This document shows, piece by piece, positions 53,728 through 63,410 of a DNA stretch of 64,000 bases. A program made the position numbers and the translations under genes. Source of the stretch: Arthrobacter sp. SLBN-112 (GTDB lineage: Bacteria > Actinomycetota > Actinomycetes > Actinomycetales > Micrococcaceae); assembly GCF_030944625.1 (NCBI RefSeq), contig NZ_JAUSXY010000001.1, positions 4,092,001 to 4,156,000 of the forward strand. The letters run 5' to 3'. The notes beneath the pieces were generated by a model that saw nothing but the letters and a program-made list of their open reading frames with translations, was not told where the DNA came from and ran no database searches. Numbering within the stretch: the first letter of the stretch is position 1; each line of letters opens with the position of its first letter.

Positions 53728-53955
53728 ATGAATACGACAGGCGCCGCCTGGTGGTTACCCTGGCTGGTCCTCATCCCCTGCGTGGCCATCTGGGGCTACA
53801 GCCTGGTCGACTTCAGCCAGACAGATGAACGGGACATACGAACCTTCAGCAGGGACACCTGGCTGCTGCTCCTCGTCTTCGGAAGCGTGGCAGGAGGAGT
53901 CGCGTGGCTCGTGGCCGGCCGTCCCCGGCGGCCCGATGTCCGCCGTCGAACCTAA
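53728..53955 (+). CDS. Small two-helix membrane protein (PLDc_N-like)
   Basis: This 75-residue protein has two transmembrane helices (WWLPWLVLIPCVAIWGYSLVDF and TWLLLLVFGSVAGGVAWLV) separated by a short polar loop, and a basic C-terminus. The layout resembles the phospholipase D N-terminal (PLDc_N) membrane module found alone in many actinobacteria. Its stop overlaps the convergent next gene by 4 bp. The role is unknown. Confidence 0.75.
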   Translation: MNTTGAAWWLPWLVLIPCVAIWGYSLVDFSQTDERDIRTFSRDTWLLLLVFGSVAGGVAWLVAGRPRRPDVRRRT

Positions 53956-54212
53956 GTCGCCGAGACGATACTTCCGTAGCCCTGCAGGAACATCCGGCGG
54001 CCCTGGCCTTCATCCGTCCACACCCAGATGATCGAATAATCGGACGTCACGGCGTCCACGACTCCCGTGCCGGCAAGGGTTCCCTCGGCGAAACTGACCC
54101 GGTCCCCCACCGCAAGCCGGGGGTGCCTGGTCCGTTTCCTCCTAGGACTGATTATGGCGGTTTCCCCTGCCACTGCGGGGTCTGACAGGCAGGTGCTGAC
54201 GTGCTGGCGCAT
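53952..54212 (-). CDS. Small hypothetical protein
   Basis: This 86-residue protein has a beta-rich core (RLAVGDRVSFAEGTLAGTGVVDAVTSDYSIIWVWTDEGQGRRMFLQ) that looks like a small SH3/KOW-type barrel. The N-terminal 30 residues are basic. It has no membrane segment and belongs to no named family I recognise. It is convergent with the membrane protein at 53728. Confidence 0.65.
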   Translation of the reverse strand: MRQHVSTCLSDPAVAGETAIISPRRKRTRHPRLAVGDRVSFAEGTLAGTGVVDAVTSDYSIIWVWTDEGQGRRMFLQGYGSIVSAT

Positions 54213-54380
54213 CGGTTTCCTCCGGGCTCGGGCGGACGGTCAGCTCATTACAACCCTGCCCGCTGCTCCCAGGTCACGCGCTCGGCACGTGGTGCAGCAA
54301 GATTAGCGCGGCGTAACGCCCGGATGCACAGCCCGGAGGCTGCGGACGGAGTGTGACTGATCCAGCGTCCCCGTGAACCG

Positions 54381-55481
54381 TCAGTCCAGCGCAGCGACCG
54401 ACCCCAGCGCGTCCCAGGCGAAACTGGCCAGCCAGTGCGTGGACATAAAGTCCCCGCTTTCCAGCCCGGACAGCCCGGCCTTCAGGAGCGGATCCAATGC
54501 CGCGCCCAACACAGCGGAAGCTGCGGAAGCCTCCGGAGCGGCGGAGCCACGAAGCGCGGCGATGATCCGTGCCACCTGGCCGGCGCGGGTCAGGTTCAGC
54601 CCGTGCAGGTGCACCAGGTAGCCGTCGGTCTCATCCGTCACGCTCACCGGCTGCAGGATCCGCGACTCCGTGGAAAGGCCCGGCAGGAACGCTCCGAACC
54701 AGTCTGCGAACTCGTCGGCGGTCAGGACACGGCGCATCAAGTCCGCCTCGCTGAGGCCGGCGGAGAGGAAGTCCTGGCCGCTGAGCTCCCAGTCGCCCGG
54801 CCAGCCGCGGTCATTCCCGAACCAGGTGCGGGCCGCCTCCTCGCATGCCTTCGCAGCGTCATCGCGGCCCAAGGACCGGAAAGCGTCGAGCATGTAGCCC
54901 ACGCCGAAGGCCGCGTTGGTGTGCAGCCCGTGCCGGACGGGGTACTGGGCCTTGGCCATCCATGCCTCGCTGAGCTGCGCCACCGCATCCACCAGTGGAT
55001 CCAAGGCGGCGCCCCATTCACGAATCTCCGCATCGGAGGACGCGGAACATGTGGCGGCAAGCCGCATCAGCCACGCCCAGCCATACGGACGTTCCCAGGA
55101 CGGGTTGGCCAGCAGGTAGTCCCGTTCCACCGCCAGCTTGGCCGGAGTCAGGTTGGCGCCCAGCGCTTCCCGCAGCGACGCGGCGGTGGAGCTGTCCACC
55201 CAAGCCGCCGTCCCGCCGTCGGACGCCCCCTCCGGAGCAACCCCGGCAGAAGGTGACCCGGCGGCAGCCCCCAGCAAACTGGCCCCCAGCCAGTGCATGT
55301 GCACGCAGGAGTGCCAGTCAAAGGACGTGTAGAACGCGGGGTGGATCTGTTCCGGGGTGGGGCGGTCGTCGGCGGAGACCTGGGTGTGGTGCGCCGAATG
55401 CGGGAAGGGCTCGTGCAGGTTGCCAAGCACCACCGCAGCGTAGTCCGGTGCCGCCTGAGCGCGGAGATCGTTGTCCATCAT
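54381..55481 (-). CDS. DUF2891 family protein
   Basis: This 366-residue helical protein has HPAFYTSFDWHSCVHMHWLGASLL near the start, typical of DUF2891, plus SWERPYGWAWLMRLAA and GWPGDWELSGQDFLSAGLSEADLMRRVL. It resembles an alpha-barrel glycosidase-like fold, but its activity is unknown. It is the last gene of the DUF969-DUF979-DUF2891 operon. That pairing recurs near 5-oxoprolinase genes, which lie a few kilobases away here. Confidence 0.9.
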   Translation of the reverse strand: MMDNDLRAQAAPDYAAVVLGNLHEPFPHSAHHTQVSADDRPTPEQIHPAFYTSFDWHSCVHMHWLGASLLGAAAGSPSAGVAPEGASDGGTAAWVDSSTAASLREALGANLTPAKLAVERDYLLANPSWERPYGWAWLMRLAATCSASSDAEIREWGAALDPLVDAVAQLSEAWMAKAQYPVRHGLHTNAAFGVGYMLDAFRSLGRDDAAKACEEAARTWFGNDRGWPGDWELSGQDFLSAGLSEADLMRRVLTADEFADWFGAFLPGLSTESRILQPVSVTDETDGYLVHLHGLNLTRAGQVARIIAALRGSAAPEASAASAVLGAALDPLLKAGLSGLESGDFMSTHWLASFAWDALGSVAALD

Positions 55482-55517
55482 GCTCCTTTGAAAGCCAAAA
55501 TCACGGAAAGGAAGGGG

Positions 55518-56489
55518 TTAGTGGAAGGCCAGGAAGTACATCAGCACAATGTTGACCGCCAGCAACGGGATGGCTGTGCCCACCTGCGCCGTGATCACGC
55601 CGTACTTGTTCTTCATTTCCAGCAGCGCGGAGGGCACCAGGTTGAAGTTGGCGGCCATGGGTGTGCAGAGCGTGCCGCAGAACCCGGCCAGCATGCCGAT
55701 CGCGAAGATGATGGCAGGGTCGCCGTGGAATCCCTGCACCAACACGGGCCAGCCGATCGCGGCCGTCATGATGGGGAAAGCCGCGAAGCCGTTGCCCATC
55801 AGCACGGTGAAGAGGAACATGCCGATGCAGTACACCAGCACACCGGCGATCAGTGAGCCCTTCGGAAGCAGCCCGGACGCCAGGGTGCCCACCGCGGTGC
55901 CGACGCCGGCCTTGGTGAAGAGGATGCCCAGCGTGGTGAGCATCTGCGGCAGCAGCGCCGCCCAGCCGATGGATTCGAGGATCCGGCGGCTTTCGAAGAT
56001 GGGCGTGGCCGGGTTCTTCGGCTTGAGGATCACCAGGGCGACGACGACGGCGGCCACGGCTCCGATGGCCAGGGCTACCAGCGTGGTGTTCTTCGGATCC
56101 AGCAGCGGGGCGCCGCCGATCACCAGCACGGGCGCTGCGAGCACCAGGATCACGGTGACCAGGGGCAGCGTCAGGGCCGGGATGAAGAGCTTGTTGCCGA
56201 AGCGCTTGGCGTAGGCCTCCCGCTCCGGGCCCGTGGAGGTGCGGTGCTTGCCGTGGCCCAGAAGTCCGGTGGAGGCCAGCACCACCAGGACCAGGACGGC
56301 GATGCCCAGGATCCAGCCGGGTGCAGTGCCGGCCTGGACCCAGGTGCTGTAGAAGAAGCACAGGCCCAGCAGGCCCCAGAAGGCGGAGCTGCCCCAACGG
56401 CGGGGGTGGTTGGTGTCGGCGGCAATTAACGATGCCCAGGCGACGAACAGAATGCCGATCAGCCAGTAGACGGCTTCAACGTTGATCAT
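55518..56489 (-). CDS. DUF979 membrane protein (putative 5-oxoproline permease part)
   Basis: This 323-residue protein has about nine helices: EAVYWLIGILFVAWASLI at the start, GWAALLPQMLTTLGILFTKAGVGTAVGTL and GNGFAAFPIMTAAIGWPVLVQGFHGDPAIIFAIGMLAGFCGTLCTPMAANFN. DUF979 always travels with DUF969, and the pair is predicted to form a transporter, repeatedly linked by gene context to 5-oxoproline or pyroglutamyl-peptide use. Its ATG overlaps the DUF969 stop (ATGA). Confidence 0.92.
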   Translation of the reverse strand: MINVEAVYWLIGILFVAWASLIAADTNHPRRWGSSAFWGLLGLCFFYSTWVQAGTAPGWILGIAVLVLVVLASTGLLGHGKHRTSTGPEREAYAKRFGNKLFIPALTLPLVTVILVLAAPVLVIGGAPLLDPKNTTLVALAIGAVAAVVVALVILKPKNPATPIFESRRILESIGWAALLPQMLTTLGILFTKAGVGTAVGTLASGLLPKGSLIAGVLVYCIGMFLFTVLMGNGFAAFPIMTAAIGWPVLVQGFHGDPAIIFAIGMLAGFCGTLCTPMAANFNLVPSALLEMKNKYGVITAQVGTAIPLLAVNIVLMYFLAFH

Positions 56490-57199
56490 TTGGCTTCTCC
56501 TGCGGATTCCTTCTCGGCGGTGAGCTCGAACTCGCGGTATTCCTTGTCCAGCTGCTTATCCAGGCGCAGCAGCCGGAAGCCGTGGATGAGGAAGGCCGCG
56601 ATGGCGGTGGGGATGGCCCACAGGGCCAACTGGAGCGGTTCAAGGTGCAGATGGTAGGTGGTGTCCACGAACGTGGTGATCAGCAGGATGGAGCCGACGG
56701 CCACGAACACGTCTTCGCCGAAGAACACGCCCACGTTGTCCGCAGCGGCGGAGTGGCCCTTGATCTTCTCGCTGATCTTTTCCGGCACGTGCCCGTAGCG
56801 GCGCAGCGCTGCACCCTCAGCCATGGGGAATACCAGCGGACGGACGGTCTGGGCATGGCCGCCGATGCTGTTCAGGCCCACGGCGGCGGTGATCTGGCGG
56901 ACGGCCAGGTAGCCGATCAGGACGCGCCCCGCCGTCAGCTTGGCCAGCCTGCCGATGAGCACCTTGGCTTGCTCCTGCAGCCCGAAGAACTCGATGATGC
57001 CCACAACCGGCAGCACCGCCACGAAGATGGTGACCGAGCGGCTGCTGGCGAAGCCGGTGCCAAACGAGTCAAGGATCTGCGCGGGGTTCATCCCGCCCAG
57101 CAGTGCGGTGACGATGCCGGCGACGGTGACGACGATCAGGGGGTTCAGCCGGATGGCGAAGCCAACGATCACCAGCAGCACCCCGATGAGTACAAGCAT
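56486..57199 (-). CDS. DUF969 membrane protein (putative 5-oxoproline permease part)
   Basis: This 237-residue protein has about six helices (LVLIGVLLVIVGFAIRLNPL, SVTIFVAVLPVVGIIEFFGLQEQAKVL and GRVLIGYLAVRQITAAVGLNSIGGHAQTVRPLVFPMAEGAA). It is the first gene of the DUF969-DUF979-DUF2891 operon. The start is the ATG at 57199 behind GGAAGGGA. A GntR-like operator core lies about 170 bp upstream. Confidence 0.92.
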   Translation of the reverse strand: MLVLIGVLLVIVGFAIRLNPLIVVTVAGIVTALLGGMNPAQILDSFGTGFASSRSVTIFVAVLPVVGIIEFFGLQEQAKVLIGRLAKLTAGRVLIGYLAVRQITAAVGLNSIGGHAQTVRPLVFPMAEGAALRRYGHVPEKISEKIKGHSAAADNVGVFFGEDVFVAVGSILLITTFVDTTYHLHLEPLQLALWAIPTAIAAFLIHGFRLLRLDKQLDKEYREFELTAEKESAGEAK

Positions 57200-57368
57200 G
57201 ATTATCCCTTCCCAGGGGACCCGTGACGGGTCTGCGAAAGTGGGGGCCGGCGCGTCCATGGGTTGGTCAATTGGGGGTGACGGCGCCGAGGGGCGGGAGC
57301 CCCTGTCACGTTGGCGCTGCAGGGTTAAGTGAGCTGCAGAACAACGGTGTGATCTAAAGCATAGCTTT

Positions 57369-57382
57369 TTGTTCAACAATCC
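57369..57382. promoter_or_regulatory. GntR-type operator upstream of the DUF969 operon
   Basis: TTGTTCAACAATCC contains the inverted repeat TTGTT-C-AACAA. The same 14 bases occur at 63376-63389 upstream of pxpA. Palindromes of this spacing suit FCD-type GntR regulators, and one is encoded next to this site. Confidence 0.75.
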
Positions 57383-57387
57383 CGCAA

Positions 57388-57407
57388 CCCCCTTCTTCGA
57401 GGGGGCT
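57388..57407 (-). terminator. Hairpin after the GntR gene
   Basis: CCCCCTTCTTCGAGGGGG pairs as a 5-6 bp GC stem just after the GntR stop on the minus strand. The T-tract is poor, so it is a weak terminator candidate. Confidence 0.45.
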
Positions 57408-57412
57408 TTGGT

Positions 57413-58090
57413 TCAGCGGCCGACGGCGGCCAGCAGCTGCGTTTCGGCGCGCTCCAGGTAGTCGGCCAGGAAATCCGCTGCCGCGGCAAGTTCCCCGGCC
57501 TCCAGGAGCTCCACGATCTTCGCGTTGTCCTCCACGTAGGGTTCGTGGAAGGCGGGATTGGCGGCCATGGAGTGGAACACCAGCCGCATTTCGGCCAGCA
57601 CCTGGTCCATGAGGTTGTTCAGGCGTTCGCTGCCGGCGCGGTCCACGATGGCGCGGTGGAAGTCCTGGTTGGCGCCTGCCATGCCCGGAATGTCGCCGTC
57701 AGCAGCGGCGGCCCTGGCCGCCTTGACGATCGCCGCCAGGGGTTCCGTGGAGACCGTGCCGGACCACAGCACCGCCGAGGGCTCAAGAAAGCGGCGCACA
57801 CGGTAGATTTCGCGGATGTCGTCCGCCGTGGGGTGCGCGACGAACACGCCGCGGTTGGGAATGCGGGTGACGATATGTTCCGAATGCAGGGCCGCGAATG
57901 CCTCCCGCAGGGTATTCCGGGACACGCCGAGGGCTTCGCGGAGGGCTTCCTCGGCGAGCTTGGAACCGGGCTTGAGCTGGCCGGCGGCGATGCGGCTGCG
58001 GAGCTGGGCGGCCACCCAGAGGCCCGTTTCGGCGTGCTTTGTGGTCCTGGCCTGGGCTTGGAGATCGGCCAGTACCTCGTCAAACGTCAT
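57413..58090 (-). CDS. GntR family regulator with FCD domain
   Basis: This 225-residue regulator has a winged HTH (GLWVAAQLRSRIAAGQLKPGSKLAEEALREALGVSRNTLREAFAALHSEHIVTRIPNRGVFVAHPT, about residues 23-88) and an FCD all-helical sensor domain with the metal/ligand residues of the D..FH....AGS.R pattern (NQDFHRAIVDRAGSERL). It lies between the two 5-oxoproline operons, and an identical operator core occurs before each. It probably represses both until 5-oxoproline or a related acid is present. The start is the ATG at 58090. Confidence 0.93.
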   Translation of the reverse strand: MTFDEVLADLQAQARTTKHAETGLWVAAQLRSRIAAGQLKPGSKLAEEALREALGVSRNTLREAFAALHSEHIVTRIPNRGVFVAHPTADDIREIYRVRRFLEPSAVLWSGTVSTEPLAAIVKAARAAAADGDIPGMAGANQDFHRAIVDRAGSERLNNLMDQVLAEMRLVFHSMAANPAFHEPYVEDNAKIVELLEAGELAAAADFLADYLERAETQLLAAVGR

Positions 58091-58150
58091 GCCACCACGA
58101 TATCGGCCCTGACACCGGCGCCCTGTCCGCACCGGACGAATTCCGCCATC

Positions 58151-59143
58151 ATGGTGACCATGACGTGGCTGGACGGCCTCCGGTTCGACCCGATCGCCCC
58201 GCTGCTGTCCAGCGGGCACCCTGCCGTGCACTCCTGGGCAGTCAGGGACCTCCTCCCCGGCCCGGCAGGGCTGCCACCCGCCCCGGCGGGGGCACCCGAT
58301 GAGGCCCTCTGGGACCTTCCGATCCCGCGCCGGATCCTGCGGCGCCAGGCGGCCGACGGGTCGTGGGCGTATCCGGGAAGACGCCCCCGGGCCATCATGG
58401 ACTACGACCTGCTGGAGACCTACCGGCAACTCGGGTTCCTCGTGGAGATGTTCGGGCTGACGAACCGGCACCCGGCTCTCGCCGCGGCCGCCGCCTATGT
58501 GCTCTCACAACAGTCGGCCCAAGGTGATCTTCGAGGGATTTACGGCAACCAGGTGTCTCCCAACTACACGGCGGCCCTCATCGGGCTGCTGGTCAAAGCG
58601 GGGTACGGCGACGACCCCCGCGTGGAACGCGCGTTCAGCTGGCTTGACGCGTCGCGGCAGGACGACGGTGGCTGGGCCCTTCCGCTCCGCACCCGGGGGA
58701 GGAATCTCGACGCGCTCGAGGAGCCGCAGACCATCACCGGCGATCCGGCGCAGCCGTTCTCACATCTGATCACCGGGGTGGTGCTCAGGGCGTATGCGGC
58801 CCATCCCAGGCACCGCGCAGGCGCCCCCGCACAGAAGGCTGCGGAATTGCTGGCGGGCCGCTTCTTCGAGCCGGACGCCTATCCGGATAAGGGCCGTGTC
58901 TCCGACTGGACCGAATTCAGCTTTCCCTTCTGGATGACGGACCTGGTTTCCGCCCTCGACGCCATCAGCATCATCCGTCCAGGCCTTCGATCGGAAAAAA
59001 CCGACCGGGCGCGCGAGTGGCTGGCCGCACACCAGGAACCATCCGGGCTCTTCACCGGCCACCTGCTCCGGGACAGGTTCCACGACCTCCAGCTCTGGTT
59101 CAGCCTGGCAGTGTGCCGCGTGTTCGCGCGCATGCCCTCGTGA
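58151..59143 (+). CDS. Terpene-cyclase-like alpha/alpha-toroid protein
   Basis: This protein of about 330 residues carries prenyltransferase/squalene-oxidocyclase-type repeats: RQAADGSWAYPG, SQQSAQGDLRGIYGNQVSPNYTAALIGLLVKAGYGDD, SRQDDGGWALPL and HQEPSGLFTGHLLRDRFHDLQLWFSLAVCR. It lacks the DxDD protonation motif of true class II cyclases, so a cyclase activity is doubtful. ATG at 58151, GTG at 58154 and ATG at 58160 are possible starts. It faces away from the GntR gene and converges on the biotin carboxylase gene. The function is unknown. Confidence 0.82.
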   Translation: MVTMTWLDGLRFDPIAPLLSSGHPAVHSWAVRDLLPGPAGLPPAPAGAPDEALWDLPIPRRILRRQAADGSWAYPGRRPRAIMDYDLLETYRQLGFLVEMFGLTNRHPALAAAAAYVLSQQSAQGDLRGIYGNQVSPNYTAALIGLLVKAGYGDDPRVERAFSWLDASRQDDGGWALPLRTRGRNLDALEEPQTITGDPAQPFSHLITGVVLRAYAAHPRHRAGAPAQKAAELLAGRFFEPDAYPDKGRVSDWTEFSFPFWMTDLVSALDAISIIRPGLRSEKTDRAREWLAAHQEPSGLFTGHLLRDRFHDLQLWFSLAVCRVFARMPS

Positions 59144-59150
59144 GGTGCGC

Positions 59151-60899
59151 TCAGGAAATGGTGGCGAGCACCTGGCCGGGCGCGACGGGGTCCCCCGCCG
59201 CCGCGAACTGCTCCCCCAGGGTGCCGGCACGGTGGGCGGCGACGGCCGTTTCCATCTTCATTGCTTCGAGCACCAGCACCGTTTCCCCTTCCGCGACGCT
59301 GGCCCCGGGCTCAGCCAGCCACTTGACCACGGTGCCGGCCATCGTGGCCAGCAGGTCGCCGTCGTTCTTCTCCGCTTGGGGTTCCGCGTCACGGTCCGGA
59401 GCGCCGGCACCGCGCCGGCCACCGCCGTCGAGCAGCGAATCCAGCAGCGCCTTGGGAAGTCCCAGCTCCATCCGCTTGCCGTCCACCTCGATGCCGATGG
59501 TCCGGCGCGGTTCCTCGGGCGCGGCGGGACTGAACGCGGGGTCCGCCTCCAGTTCGGCGGCGAATCCGCTCTCGATCCACGTGGTGTAAACGTCCAGGGA
59601 ATCGGTGCCGGTGAAGTCGGGGGCCTCCACAACGGCGCGGTGGAACGGCAGGACGGTTGCCAGCCCGCCGATGCGGAAATCGCGCAGGGCGCGGCGGGCG
59701 CGCCGGAGGGCCTGCTGACGGTCCGCGCCGGTCACCACCAGCTTGGCGAGCAGCGAATCGAACTGACCCGGCACCGTGGACCCGGCACGAACGCCGGTGT
59801 CCAGCCGGATCCCCGGCCCGGTGGGCACGTCGAACGAGTCGACAGTGCCCGGCGATGGCAGGAAGCCGCGGCCCGGGTCCTCGGCGTTGATCCGGAATTC
59901 GAACGCGTGGCCGCGGGGCTCGGGGTCTTCAAGGATGGGGAGCCTCTCCCCCGCCGCGATGGACAGTTGGGCGGCCACCAGGTCCACGCCGGAGGTTTCC
60001 TCCGTGATGGGGTGCTCCACCTGGAGCCGGGTGTTGACCTCCAGGAAGCTCAGGAAACCGGAGCCGTCCAGCAGGTATTCCACCGTGCCGGCACCCACGT
60101 ATCCGGCCTCCCGGCAAATGGCCTTGGCCGAAGCGTGGATCGCAGCCCGCTGCTCAGGGGTGAGGAAGGGTGCGGGCGCTTCCTCAACGAGTTTCTGGTG
60201 GCGCCGCTGCAGTGAGCAGTCCCGGGTGCCAACCACCACCACATTGCCATGCGTGTCAGCGATGACCTGGGCCTCCACGTGGCGGGGGCGGTCCAGGAAC
60301 TTCTCCACGTAGCACTCGCTGCGGCCGAAGGCTGCCTGCGATTCGCGCACGGCGGAGTCGAAGCTTTCCTCAATGTCGGCCAGGTTCCTGACCACTTTCA
60401 GTCCGCGTCCGCCACCACCGAAGGCAGCTTTGATGGCCACCGGAAGGCCCACTTGTTCAGCGAAGGCGCGGACTTCGGCGGCGCTGGCCACCGGGCCGTC
60501 GCTGCCGGGTGCCAGCGGGGCGCCGGCGCGGACAGCCACTTCGCGGGCGCTGACCTTGTCGCCCAGCAGCCGGATGGTGTCAGGCGAGGGCCCGATCCAG
60601 GTCAGCCCCGCGTCGATCACGGCCTGGGCGAACCCGGCATTCTCGGACAGGAAGCCGTATCCGGGGTGGACGGCGTCGGCACCGCTTTTGGCCGCGATCG
60701 CCAGGATCTTCCCCATATCCAGGTAGGTTTCCTGCGGCCTGGAGCCAGCCAGCGAGTAGGCCTCGGTGGCGGCCGAGACGTGCAGCGCATCGGCATCCGG
60801 ATCGGCGTAGACTGCCACGCTTTCCAGCCCTGCATCGTCGCAGGCCCTGGCGATCCGGACGGCGATTTCGCCGCGGTTGGCAATGAGGACTTTACGCAT
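59151..60899 (-). CDS. Biotin carboxylase with fused biotin carboxyl carrier domain
   Basis: This 582-residue protein has a biotin carboxylase part ([18 protein letters not shown] at the start, [19 protein letters not shown], the glycine-rich ATP loop [12 protein letters not shown], and [17 protein letters not shown] sequence [15 protein letters not shown]). It also has a C-terminal biotinyl domain with EAMKMET (biotin on about Lys548). No carboxyltransferase subunit is nearby. Its start overlaps the stop of the fused PxpB-PxpC gene by 8 bp, so it belongs to the pxp operon. It may help carboxylate or activate the oxoproline ring, or serve a related cyclic amide. Confidence 0.92.
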   Translation of the reverse strand: MRKVLIANRGEIAVRIARACDDAGLESVAVYADPDADALHVSAATEAYSLAGSRPQETYLDMGKILAIAAKSGADAVHPGYGFLSENAGFAQAVIDAGLTWIGPSPDTIRLLGDKVSAREVAVRAGAPLAPGSDGPVASAAEVRAFAEQVGLPVAIKAAFGGGGRGLKVVRNLADIEESFDSAVRESQAAFGRSECYVEKFLDRPRHVEAQVIADTHGNVVVVGTRDCSLQRRHQKLVEEAPAPFLTPEQRAAIHASAKAICREAGYVGAGTVEYLLDGSGFLSFLEVNTRLQVEHPITEETSGVDLVAAQLSIAAGERLPILEDPEPRGHAFEFRINAEDPGRGFLPSPGTVDSFDVPTGPGIRLDTGVRAGSTVPGQFDSLLAKLVVTGADRQQALRRARRALRDFRIGGLATVLPFHRAVVEAPDFTGTDSLDVYTTWIESGFAAELEADPAFSPAAPEEPRRTIGIEVDGKRMELGLPKALLDSLLDGGGRRGAGAPDRDAEPQAEKNDGDLLATMAGTVVKWLAEPGASVAEGETVLVLEAMKMETAVAAHRAGTLGEQFAAAGDPVAPGQVLATIS

Positions 60900-62562
60900 G
60901 GAAGGTTTCCTTAGGTGTTTCGGGCTGTTCTGCCGGGGAAGCTGCGGTGAACCGCACCGATGCCCCCGGGGGAAGTTGGGCGGCTTTGTCCAGGTCAGCG
61001 TGGACGACGACGGCGATCACCGGGTACCCGCCCGTCACCGGATGATCGGACAGGAAGAGGACCGGCTTGCCTTCAGGGGGGACCTGCACGGCGCCGCGGA
61101 CAGTGCCTTCGCTGGCCAGTTCGCCCTCCCTGCCGCGGCTGAGTGCCTGGCCGTCCAGGCGCAGGCCGATCCGGTTGGACTTGGGACTGACAGTCCACTC
61201 CTGGGACAGGAAGTTGTGCAGCGTTTCGCCGTTGAACCAGTCCTGCCGCGGGCCGGGAACCACCCGGAGCTCTGTGGCCTGGTTCTTGTCCGGGAGGGGT
61301 GAAATTTCGGGGTTGCCCACGACGCTGCCCGCGTTGGGGGTTCCCACGGAGAGTATGGTCCCTGCCTGAAGTGGTTCAGGGCCCAGTCCGGACATGGTGT
61401 CGGTGGAGCGGCTGCCCAGTGCGGCCGGGCCGGCGATGCCGCCGCGGACACCCAGGTAGGCGCGAAGCCCTGCGGTAGGAGTTCCCACGGTGAGCCGCTC
61501 TCCTGCCAGCAGCGCGAAGGGGGCGTCGCACACCGGGCGCCGGACCGCCGTCGTCCGCTGTTTCGTGTCCTCTGATGGCGTGACCTCCAGCGGCACTCTG
61601 GCGCCCGTGAGGGCCACGACCTGGTCGGTGAGGGCCTCGAGTTCCAGGCCGCCGAAGAGGATTTCGATTCCCGCATCCCCTTCAGGGTTGCCCACCAGGC
61701 GGTTGGCACGGCGCAGGGCACCGCGGTCCATGGCCCCGGAGCTGCTCACGCCCAAGGAAGCGTAGCCTGGCCGACCCAGATCCTGGATGGTGGCCTGCAG
61801 GCCTGGCTTGCGGACTGCCAAGCCCGCAGCGGCATGTTCCTCCACCGGCGCCTGGCCGGCGGTGGTTCCGCTCGCCTCCTGCAGCCGGGTCACCGTGGCC
61901 TGGGCCCGGACGGCGGCGAAGCGGACGGTGTCGCCGGGGCGGATGAGGGCCGGGCTCTCCCGGCCCAGGTCCCACAGTGCGGCCTCGGTCCGGCCGATCA
62001 GTTGCCAGCCGCCCGGCGATTGCCGCGGATAGATTGCCGAGTAGGGTCCACCCAGGGCCACTGCCCCGGCGGGCACGGCAGTTCGCGGGGAACGCCGGCG
62101 CGGGACGTCCAGGGTGGAGTTCTCGCCGGTGAGGTAGGCGAAGCCCGGGGCGAATCCAGCGAAGGCAGCGGTCCACAGCTGGCCCGTGTGGGCTGCCACC
62201 ACCCCTTCGCGGCCAAGGCCGGTGAGCGCCGCGGCCTCGTCGAGGTCGTCGCCGTCATACACCGCCTCGATGGTGACCAAGGTGCTCTCAGTCTCCGCGG
62301 GCGCTTCAAGGTCAAGGCTGCGGACATGCGCCGCCAAATCCTGCAGGGCGTGGGGCGAATCGGCGGTAACAAGGATGGTTCCTGCGGCGGCGATGACGTC
62401 CACCTGGCCCGGCTGCGGATGTGCGGTGAGCTGAGACTGGAGGCTGAGCACCGCGTCCAGGGAGGAGAGTTCAACCAGGATTGCCCGGTCGCCGGCGGCC
62501 CTGATTCCGGTCAGCACCGCAGCCGATGCCGCCGTGGCCGGCGGCTGTTGTGTGGCGGCCAT
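60892..62562 (-). CDS. 5-oxoprolinase subunits B and C, fused
   Basis: This 556-residue fusion has an N-terminal PxpB/KipI domain (about residues 17-230, with [23 protein letters not shown] and [20 protein letters not shown]) and a C-terminal PxpC/KipA biotin-dependent carboxyltransferase-like domain (about 255-540, with [44 protein letters not shown] and [11 protein letters not shown]). PxpABC hydrolyses 5-oxoproline to glutamate with ATP. In many bacteria B and C are separate; here one gene encodes both. The start is the ATG at 62562, 2 bp after the pxpA stop. Confidence 0.93.
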   Translation of the reverse strand: MAATQQPPATAASAAVLTGIRAAGDRAILVELSSLDAVLSLQSQLTAHPQPGQVDVIAAAGTILVTADSPHALQDLAAHVRSLDLEAPAETESTLVTIEAVYDGDDLDEAAALTGLGREGVVAAHTGQLWTAAFAGFAPGFAYLTGENSTLDVPRRRSPRTAVPAGAVALGGPYSAIYPRQSPGGWQLIGRTEAALWDLGRESPALIRPGDTVRFAAVRAQATVTRLQEASGTTAGQAPVEEHAAAGLAVRKPGLQATIQDLGRPGYASLGVSSSGAMDRGALRRANRLVGNPEGDAGIEILFGGLELEALTDQVVALTGARVPLEVTPSEDTKQRTTAVRRPVCDAPFALLAGERLTVGTPTAGLRAYLGVRGGIAGPAALGSRSTDTMSGLGPEPLQAGTILSVGTPNAGSVVGNPEISPLPDKNQATELRVVPGPRQDWFNGETLHNFLSQEWTVSPKSNRIGLRLDGQALSRGREGELASEGTVRGAVQVPPEGKPVLFLSDHPVTGGYPVIAVVVHADLDKAAQLPPGASVRFTAASPAEQPETPKETFHA

Positions 62563-62564
62563 GG

Positions 62565-63323
62565 CTAGGCGAAGCTTTGGATGGTAATTCCGGCATCCGC
62601 CAAGGCGGCGCGGACGGCAGCGGCCATCGCCACGGCGCCGGCTGTGTCGCCGTGCAGGCAAATGCTTTCTGCTTTGACCGGGACCAGCGATCCGTCCACA
62701 GCGCGGACCACGCCGTCGTTGGCCAGGCGCAGGACGTGCTCGACGACGTCCTTCACCTCGTGCAGCACGGCGCCGGGTTCGCGCCGGGAGACGAGGGTGC
62801 CGTCAGGGTTGTAGGCGCGGTCGGCAAAAGCCTCCGGGACCGTGCGCAGTCCCGCGGCGTCGGCCTGGCGCTGGATCTCCGAATTCGGCAGGACCATGAG
62901 GGGAAGGGTGGGGTCCACGGCGAGGATGGCGGCCACCACGGCGCCGGCCTGCCGGGGATGGTTGACGATGGTGTTGTAGAGCGCGCCGTGGGGTTTGACG
63001 TAGCGGACCGCGGTGCCGGCCGCGAGGGCCACGGCCTGGACGGCGCCGATCTGGTAGACCACGTCAGCGGTCAGTTCCGCCGGGGTCATGTCCACGAACC
63101 GGCGGCCGAATCCGGCCAGGTCCCGGTAGCCGGGGTGCGCGCCGACGGTGACGCCGGCCTTCGCGGCAGCCAGGCAGGTGGCCATGATGCCCACGGGGTC
63201 GCCCGCGTGGAAGCCGCAGGCTACGTTGGCGCTGGAAACACTCTCGAAAATGGCGGCGTCATCGCCGAAGGACCAGTTTCCAAACGATTCGCCGACGTCG
63301 CTGTTCAGGTCGATGCTGGGCAT
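62565..63323 (-). CDS. pxpA: 5-oxoprolinase subunit A (LamB/YcsF family)
   Basis: This 252-residue protein starts [13 protein letters not shown], the LamB/YcsF signature, followed by [36 protein letters not shown] and ICLHGD. With the PxpB-C fusion downstream it makes the ATP-dependent 5-oxoprolinase that opens the lactam ring to glutamate. It is the first gene of the operon. A GntR-type operator core lies 53-66 bp upstream of the ATG. Confidence 0.95.
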   Translation of the reverse strand: MPSIDLNSDVGESFGNWSFGDDAAIFESVSSANVACGFHAGDPVGIMATCLAAAKAGVTVGAHPGYRDLAGFGRRFVDMTPAELTADVVYQIGAVQAVALAAGTAVRYVKPHGALYNTIVNHPRQAGAVVAAILAVDPTLPLMVLPNSEIQRQADAAGLRTVPEAFADRAYNPDGTLVSRREPGAVLHEVKDVVEHVLRLANDGVVRAVDGSLVPVKAESICLHGDTAGAVAMAAAVRAALADAGITIQSFA

Positions 63324-63375
63324 GTGATCTCCGTCTCGGATTGGTGGTACTCCAAGAATGCCCTAAAAACTCAGA

Positions 63376-63389
63376 TTGTTCAACAATCC
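63376..63389. promoter_or_regulatory. GntR-type operator upstream of pxpA
   Basis: The site lies in a perfect 15-bp inverted repeat, GATTGTT-C-AACAATC (63374-63388). The core TTGTTCAACAATCC is identical to 57369-57382. Confidence 0.82.
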
Positions 63390-63410
63390 TGCATCGTCAT
63401 CGCCGCTGGA

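Noticed and set aside
58091..58471. N-terminal extension of the GntR regulator
   Set aside because: It is antisense to the toroid-protein gene. The winged helix begins at the expected distance from the ATG at 58090.
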